Source of the DNA: Platerodrilus igneus
Taxonomy: Eukaryota > Arthropoda > Insecta > Coleoptera > Lycidae
NCBI GenBank assembly: GCA_036346225.1
Contig: JARFIW010000999.1
Coordinates: 7,869,501-7,933,500, forward strand
Length of the DNA: 64,000 nucleotides
Reading direction: 5' to 3'
The notes beneath the pieces were generated by a model. It was not told the origin of the DNA. It ran no database searches and worked only from the letters and a program-made list of their open reading frames with translations. Positions 57,420 through 64,000 of this stretch are shown here, one piece after another (the stretch's first letter is position 1; each line of letters begins with the position of its first letter). Position numbers and translations under genes: made by a program.

Positions 57420-57720
57420 AAATAAAAGCAGATTACACAAGAACTTGAAACTACAAGAAAATGAAAACTAGAAAACAAAATGAAATCCCAAAAACATGAA
57501 ACCACCAGAATATGAAAAAACGAACACACCGAAGCGCAGAAACAACAATACAAAAATACCAACATACCAAAACCATACCACGAAAACTCTTAAATCATGA
57601 GAACTTCAAAAGAACGGACACAAAGCACATAAATACAATAAAAAATAACAAAAACACTAAAGGGATTAGAACATGAAAATAAAAAACATGAGAAAAATAC
57701 TAGACATAGAAATATCAAAT
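57420..57720. repeat. A-rich degenerate short tandem repeat
   Basis: Loose units such as AAAACATGAAA, GAAAATGAAAACTAG, AAAAACATGA. It is probably a decayed microsatellite. Confidence 0.4.
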
Positions 57721-58013
57721 CAAGTTTGTATTTTTGAATACAAAGTCGCACATTGTGATACAATAATTAGCTTTTCTAAAAAGCAAAACATGCAAGAAGC
57801 AATAATTCTCAACAAATTAGCATAGAATTATAATGTATTAATACTGCCTTTCCCTTATACTTACAAATTACGCATAATTTTGTACTATTGACGTAAAACT
57901 ATTTTCACCTTCAATTTATTCAAAAACAAAAAGCAAATTTAGTCAATGTTAATTTGTGAATTAAATGGTTAATTTAGCTTCAACAACAACCAGTGCCCAT
58001 AGTTAGCCATACA

Positions 58014-60245
58014 TACAGTGTGGAACAACCATGTGAAATAAATTCATTATTTCGGTAACTGTACACATTTAAAGAAAATATCGAAACACTTCAATTTTAG
58101 ACTACGAATCAACATTCTGCAACGAAAAAATTTCATCCCTACATTGAATCCCCTTCGAGTGACATTATAACCCTTAATTTTTTAAATGGGAAATACGGTC
58201 TTGTGATATATCGTTTGAAAGGTCTTTTCGTTCTCTATTAAAAAATGTTATTGTTTCTACAAATGTTTTTTTAAATGGTATCAATTAAAGAGGCATATAA
58301 AGTAACCATGTCAGTGTTAGCAAATTGTTGTGTTATACTTGTCGTTTGAATTTCGTTAACTGATTCAGGGAACCCTCATTTCCAGAGAATACGATATAAT
58401 TCCAACAAGATGGAGCACCGCTACATTACCAACACAATACCCAGCAGTACCTCAACGTAAATTTCCAAATCGGTGGATAAGAGGCGAGGATCGATAGAAT
58501 GGCCACACGATCACCTTATCTTACGTTATGATATGTGAAAAGTATTGTATACAAAACTACACCTCTTGATGTAGATGGCCTAAAAAGACGAATAACAATT
58601 GCGATTAAGTCGGTCACGCCTGAGATGTTAAAATGTTAAATAAATTGCAAGACATTTTTTATTTAAGATTAGTATATTGCCAAGACTTTCGTCGCGAGCA
58701 TTTTGAACAAGTAAATCTTCAACGACACTCATGTTTTTTTTTGTTTTTTAAATTATGCATGCATAAATAGCATTACTTATTCGTTTTTGAGCGTGTTGCA
58801 ACGAATTGCGGCAATCGCATGATTTTATTCATTTTAAGTTAATTTTTGCAATAAATATGGAAACAATAACATTTTTGAATAGAGTATGTGTTACATGCTA
58901 AAATTGGCAATGTACATTTTTATATTTAGATTTAATTTGTAAATAAATTCCCGCGTATATTTTTAAATAAAAATGTCGATTTCCGTTGTCCCTGACAGTC
59001 GAGTCTGCGCAAAAGGATGCGGAGTGCGCGCGTGCTGCTAAAAGACGCCATTAAGTTACGAGCCCTCAACAAAGTAACGACTATCTTTTGTAGTGGTGTG
59101 TCTTTTCTTTTCATAAATATGTAGGTTCCTGTATTTTGCGTTGTCGTTCCTTTACCTAGTGTTCCTATCAAACCTCTACGAAGGGAAAAGTGTTTTAAGA
59201 CGGATGGAAGTTGAATTTTACATGGCCTGACGCAACTCAACCTCACAAAGCCGAGGGACCCTGAGACGAGTTCACGAGATGCCGCCATGTAAGTAGTTGA
59301 TTTTATTTAAATCGGGCTTGCAAATTGACTTAAAAAGCGCTTGCTTCACTCGAAAACGTGGTCGGTACAAGTTACAATATGACGCGGAAATTTGCCGTGT
59401 ACGGGTATATCAGTTGCGCAATAGTATAACAATTGCCCGCAATAGTATAGCAAGTGACCGGTGTATAACAATGGCGCCTAATTGTTAGACTATTGTGCAA
59501 CTGTTATAGCCTTACGCAGCAAATTTCCGCGCCACATTGTAACTTGCACCGACCACGTTTTCGAGTGAAACAAGCGCTTTTTAAGTCAATTTGCAAGCCC
59601 GATTTAAATAAAATCAACTACTTATATGGCGGCATCTCGTGAACTCGTCTTAGTGTCCCTCGGCTTTGTGAGGTTGAGTTGCGTCAGGCCATGTAGAATT
59701 CAACTTCCATCCGTCTTAAAACACTTTTTCCCTCGTAGAGGTTTGATAGGAACACCAGGTAAAGGAACGACAAGGCAAGATACAGGAACCTACATATTTC
59801 TGAAAAGAAAAGACGCACCACTACCAAAGATAGTTGTTACTTTGTCGAGGGCTCGTAACTTAATGGCGTCTTTTAGCACCACGCGCGCACTCCGCATCCT
59901 TTTGCACAGACGCGACAGTCAGGGACAACGGAAGTCAACATTTTCATTTAAAAATATACGCTGGAATTTATTTACAAATTAAATCTAAATCTAAAAATGT
60001 ACATTGCCAATTTTGGCATGTAACAAATGAAAAGACCTTTCAAACGATATATCACAAGCCCATATTTCCTATTTAAAAATTGGGGGATTGGAATTGTTAC
60101 TCAAAGGGGGCCCAATGTGTGAATCAAATTTTTTTTGTTGCAGAATGTCAACTTATAATCTAAAATTGACGTGTTTCAACATTTTCTATAAATATGTACA
60201 GCTACAGAAATAATACATTTATTCCATTTGGTTGTTCCACAGTGT
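58014..60245. mobile_element. Large foldback element with mariner-like ends
   Basis: Ends are ACAGTGTGGAACAACC (58014) and its inverse GGTTGTTCCACAGTGT (to 60245), each next to TA. Outer arms 58014-58240 and 60040-60245, and inner arms 58886-59434 and 59478-60030, are inverted copies. The left arm alone has ~600 bp extra with a transposase scrap. The loop is ~45 bp near 59,455. The 118-residue ORFs in the two arms are the same sequence in mirror image and match nothing known. Confidence 0.88.
58406..58660 (+). pseudogene. Mariner/Tc1-like (IS630 superfamily) transposase C-terminal scrap
   Basis: QDGAPLHYQHNTQQYLNVNF, then after a stop RMATRSPYLTL (the PRSPDLTP block), YVKSIVYKTTPLDVDGLKRR and IKSVTPEMLK. 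These are the DDE_3 motifs around and after the second catalytic Asp. The third catalytic position is deleted. It lies in the left arm of the foldback element. Confidence 0.8.
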
Positions 60246-61204
60246 ACCTCTAGTAAAAATACAACAAAATGAAAATTGTATATAAAAGTAGATATTAAAA
60301 GTTCAAACTATGTACCATTTTATTTTACTTATTTTTGCTTGAGCTTACAAACAACAAAATCCTCGATAGCTTCGAAAAATGATGACTACAAAATTAGTAT
60401 CATAATTAAAGTTGCAATCTAAAGCTTTTAAGTTTTTATTTATAAAAAAAACCGTTCTAGTGTAACTGTATGTATGAGTAACCTAAACATAAATAACACA
60501 AAAAAATACGTGTGTGAAGATCACATTGTAGTTTTGAGTATTAATGTTAAAATTTTATTTCGTTCAAAATATGTCCTAATGTATCCTAAAGTTCAAACGG
60601 ATAATAAACAAATTAAGTCCCCTAGTGGATATCGGCGTCAAAATAAATAAAACATCAAAGTGCTTTTGAAATTCCTTTTCATTAAGGTTTAACGCCCAAA
60701 GTGTGTTGTAATTTATTCAAACATTTAAATTTCTAGGATGAAAAAAGTGAGAAATATCTGATTAGTGGTAGTTTCACCTGAAAAGTATATAATCTTCTTC
60801 ATGTGCACTATTACAAACAAGATGGTTTGTTTAAATAGATTTAAATTTCATTAATTTTTAGTGTTGGTGTATATCACAGAAAAGTATATCCAGCCAAACT
60901 CGTACTAATTGATTGTATATGCTAGCTAAGATTACTATCCTACAATTTTCTTGGTGTAGGATAAAGTCATCAGTCGAAAAAGTGTTTATTAGTTTAAATT
61001 TCTATTTTACACAACGAGCTTCAATTTTGTTTTAGACTAAGGCTTACTGAACTGAATACTAAGAATCAGAATCTTACATCTGTTTGAAGTGTTCAATTTA
61101 AAGTGCTCGCGACTATACAGTTGAAATACTTACGGCAAAAGATTGAAAAAGCGAAGTTCAACTTGACCTCAAGTTGTATTGTCAGTTTTTGGAGACGTAA
61201 CGCG
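60246..61204. other. No recognisable feature
   Basis: AT-rich spacer between the foldback element and the last LTR. Confidence 0.55.
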
Positions 61205-61751
61205 AGTTACGTATCCCCCAATCTTTATATGTATTATATGTATAATAGAAGTTATTAGGAATTATTAGAAATTGTTAAAGAAATTATTAAGTCAAGTGCA
61301 ACAATGTAATTCAAGGATAATTAAATAAAGGTTATTAACAGTTCATGAGAACGGATGCAATACAATGTATTCCAGACGATAGTGATACTGCAGGTGGCAA
61401 GTCACAAACGGTTAAGATATCGCAATTACCTAGAAAGTAAGTTTGTAACAATGAATAGAATTAAGAATAAGCAGACATGAGCTGTGCAAGTTCCCACAGA
61501 CATGTGAGGGGCAAGGACAATATAAATACCTCAGGAGCCCCAGATAAGTCAGTCTCAAGTATTTCAGCTTTAACATTGCCATTTGCTTAAACTACTCGCC
61601 CATATTAGTTCAATTAATTATTTTTCGACTTACGAGTAATTTTAAACCAGTTTGTTAAAATTCCATAATTAATAACTGATTAAACTAATAAAATTTGTTA
61701 CATTTGAAAGTAGTTTTTAAAAACACCGCTTCCAAGGCCCGAAACGTAACT
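61205..61751 (+). repeat. 5' LTR of the last gypsy-type element
   Basis: It starts AGTTACGTATCCCCC and ends CCCGAAACGTAACT, giving inverted ends AGTTACGT/ACGTAACT. A second copy is outside the window. TATAAATA at about 61521 and TCAGTC at about 61550 are a plausible core promoter. Confidence 0.75.
61521..61556 (+). promoter_or_regulatory. LTR core promoter (TATA plus initiator)
   Basis: TATAAATACC followed ~28 bp later by AGTCAGTCTC, an arthropod-type initiator at the expected distance. Confidence 0.55.
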
Positions 61752-61767
61752 GGCGCAGTCGTACGGA
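61750..61767 (+). promoter_or_regulatory. Primer-binding site
   Basis: CTGGCGCAGTCGTACGGA immediately after the LTR. TGGCGCAGTCG is a known gypsy-group tRNA primer site. Confidence 0.8.
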
Positions 61768-63350
61768 TACAGAAAAGCACTACGAATTCAAAAATCGGAA
61801 GACTAGTGACCAAGAATTTTAACTCACAATTCTGGAAGAACCCAAACACAGTCGGAAGAGGTATAAGCATCGACCGAAACCAACCAATCAAATTTGGAAA
61901 AGGTACAAGCATCCACAGAATCTAAAGAAATACAACATGGACGAAGTACAAAATCGACCGAATCCACAGCCAGAAAACAAAAAAATAGACGATAAAATTA
62001 ATATAAGTTCATTTCCTTAAAACCAATTGATTTTTGACAAATTATTTGACATTAACTAGTAAAAAAATTTTTGATTATTATTTTATGTATGTACAGATTT
62101 TTTTATTTCTAATTATTGCAATTTATGCCATTTTTTGAAAATAAGTTACAAGGAAAAATTATTTTCAAAATTTATTTTGAGGAAATTTATTTTTAAAGCA
62201 AGAGAATTCTTACGCAATTATTAGTAACATTTATTACGAATTATTATTAATAAAAACGTAACTAGAGCACAAAAACAATTTTAAAAATACCAAAAATAGA
62301 ACGCAACTAATTTTAACAATTTAGTACCGAAAGCTAATATATAAACGCAACTAATTAGAGAAACGATTTATTCAAAGTTTAACCTTCATCGCACTTCTAT
62401 AAATTATAGAAACGCACTTTGCAATCTATTAATAAATTAACAAATTAAAACAAAGCGTGTAAATTAAAATCGAAAAGCCTGAGTGAATAAAATCATTCAG
62501 GAACGTTCATCGTAAACTTTATAAAAGCTATAATTAACTTTCTACACCACAAAAAAAATCCATTCAAGAAACGCATCGCGACTTATAAAAACTTATAATT
62601 AAATATTTTTCATTGCAGACATATCTAATTATAACTAAACAATTATTGAACGTGACATTTTATGATTAAATACTTCAGCAATTAACGAGGTGTATGATTG
62701 TAAAAGACGCGATTTAATTTATCACAGACTGAAAATAAAATCTTTAAGCAGGCTTAAAACTTTGTAATTAAACAATTTATTGTATAAATTATAAAGGAGA
62801 TTTTGATGGAACTTCTGTAACAAAACGGTAGACTGAAAACTTGCAACTTTATATTTAACATTCAAGGTGACGAAACAATACAGTTACAGAGAAACATTTA
62901 TGCATTTCACTTAACACCTACAGAGACGGAAATAGCAACTGACCATCACAGAAACTAATTAATCAGCAGGACTGAAATAAAGACGTAATTAAATCATAAC
63001 TAGCGCAACAAAACGTACAAAGTACAACGCAAATTATTGCAAGAATATTACTCCACATAAAAACTTTTCGAAAGATTAAAAACCATGACAATTTAACATC
63101 CGCGAAGTATAAATAAACGATTTCAAGGCTACACCAATTAACCAGACATTACGGGACACAAACCCCGCAGTTTAATTAAAGCGATTCTTTAAATAACCCA
63201 ACACACTTCAAACTCAAAATTAACAAACCAAACTAAAAAGTAACAGTACAAACCGCGAAATAAATCTCAATTTTTACAAAATTTGAAATTAATTAAAACC
63301 AAAAGTAACTATTAATTATTAGACAACCCTTATCAATCATAAGTTCAGAT
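61768..63350 (+). other. Long untranslated leader of the retroelement
   Basis: A-rich on the plus strand with many AACGCAACT-like pieces and no long open frame. It lies between the primer-binding site and gag, where packaging signals are expected. Confidence 0.6.
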
Positions 63351-63935
63351 ATGAAAATTTATCTCGAAACCATCTCTACCTTTAATAGAGATCAAGCTTT
63401 GCTAGTGAATTTCATTACAGCATGCGAAATATTTTTGAAAACCTTCTACAAACTCGGAGACAACGAAAGCAATGTATTATTTTTGCGCCTAATAATAAGT
63501 AAACTGACCGGACAGGCACTAACGCTAATAGCCAGCCGAGATGACTTAGAACAGTGGGAAGACTTTAAACGCTTATTGATTGCAGATTTTGGCGACCAAA
63601 GAAACATAAAATGCGTAATACGCGACCTGATAAACCTAAGAATGGAAAGTAACCAATCCCCGTACCAATTCGGAACGAAATGCCAAGACGTGAAAAGTCT
63701 AATCTTAACAAAATTAAAAATCGAAGAACCCGACCAAAATATCCGACTTTTAAAAATAAAAATGGCACTGGACACCTACATAAATGCATTACCAGAACGA
63801 TTATTAGATAAAATCAGATTCCAACATCCCCAAAATTGAGAAGAAGGCATAAATATGATCACAGAGAAAGAAAAACGTAATGTACTATCGAACTATAAAA
63901 CTCTAACGCCAAGAAAAGTTATTCACCAATAAAAA
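63351..63935 (+). pseudogene. gag of the gypsy-type element, interrupted
   Basis: Start MKIYLETISTFNRDQALLVN. The capsid-like core follows (FLRLIISKLTGQALTLIASR, DLEQWEDFKRLLIADFGDQR, PERLLDKIRFQHPQN). A TGA at 63838-63840 interrupts the frame, which then continues as EEGINMITEKEKRNVLSNYK to a TAA near 63,931. Gag forms particles around element RNA. This copy is at least partly broken. Confidence 0.8.
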
Positions 63936-64000
63936 CCATATAAGCCACAAGACAAACAACCGCCCAACCAAGAATCAAACAAAACATAAAGCAACAAAGA

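Larger units (their letters stand above)
61205..64000 (+). mobile_element. Gypsy-type LTR retroelement, 5' part, runs off the window
   Basis: 5' LTR (61205-61751), primer-binding site, ~1.6-kb leader, gag with stops. The AGTTA...AACT ends and the TGGCGCAGTCG site are typical of the gypsy/errantivirus group. Pol and any further genes lie beyond 64,000. Confidence 0.82.

Noticed and set aside
58932..59982. Two similar 118-residue frames as a gene pair
   Set aside because: They are mirror images in the arms of one palindrome and match no family.
1..64000. CRISPR arrays, bacterial operons, rRNA or intact tRNA genes
   Set aside because: None seen; the window is eukaryotic.

Overview
This window looks like nuclear DNA of an arthropod, most likely an insect with a large, repeat-rich, AT-rich genome. 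The evidence is spliced exons with GT/AG borders of a conserved animal gene, many (TA)n tracts, tRNA-derived SINEs with target-site duplications, and arthropod-type transposable elements (piggyBac, Penelope-like, Ty3/gypsy, LINE, mariner and hAT remnants). There is no bacterial operon, CRISPR array or plasmid feature.

Region by region. (1) Positions 1-15,866, minus strand, hold the 5' part of one host gene of the SLC41 magnesium-transporter family: a 5'UTR exon, a start-codon exon and two membrane-domain exons, about 195 codons in all; the rest lies beyond position 1. Its introns carry a piggyBac pseudogene, a nearly intact pair of ~2.05-kb LTRs around a deleted gypsy-type interior, a truncated Penelope-like element and a decayed ~85-bp tandem repeat. 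(2) 16-19 kb is the first of three copies of a long non-coding repeat (family X here) with a TATA-like motif, an internal 39-40-bp minisatellite and, in two copies, a (TA)n tract. (3) 20-24.5 kb is a decayed LINE plus stacked LINE 3' fragments interrupted by SINEs. (4) 26-31.9 kb is a decayed Ty3/gypsy element on the minus strand. Its integrase end is joined to the C-terminal two thirds of an OARD1/TARG1-like macro domain, which is the most unusual arrangement in the window. (5) 32.7-39.4 kb holds a MITE-like inverted repeat with a 6-bp duplication, a LINE RT scrap and family X copies 2 and 3. (6) 40.4-44 kb is a Penelope-like element with an inverted copy of its own 3' third. Both 3' ends carry a hammerhead-ribozyme-like core. 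(7) 44-52 kb has two full SINEs, a small near-perfect hairpin, an inverted repeat, a diverged direct repeat and one unassigned exon-like segment. (8) 52-56 kb has a hAT scrap and a gag-like pseudogene with two zinc knuckles and a run of ~13-residue repeats. (9) 58.0-60.2 kb is a large palindromic foldback element with mariner-like ends and a mariner transposase fragment. (10) 61.2 kb to the end is the 5' LTR, primer-binding site, long leader and interrupted gag of another gypsy-type element on the plus strand.

Only the SLC41 exons look like a functional host gene. Every transposon ORF has frameshifts, stops or lost catalytic residues, except that the end of the last element is not visible. 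Nothing here could be compared to a database; family calls rest on motifs read in the translations.
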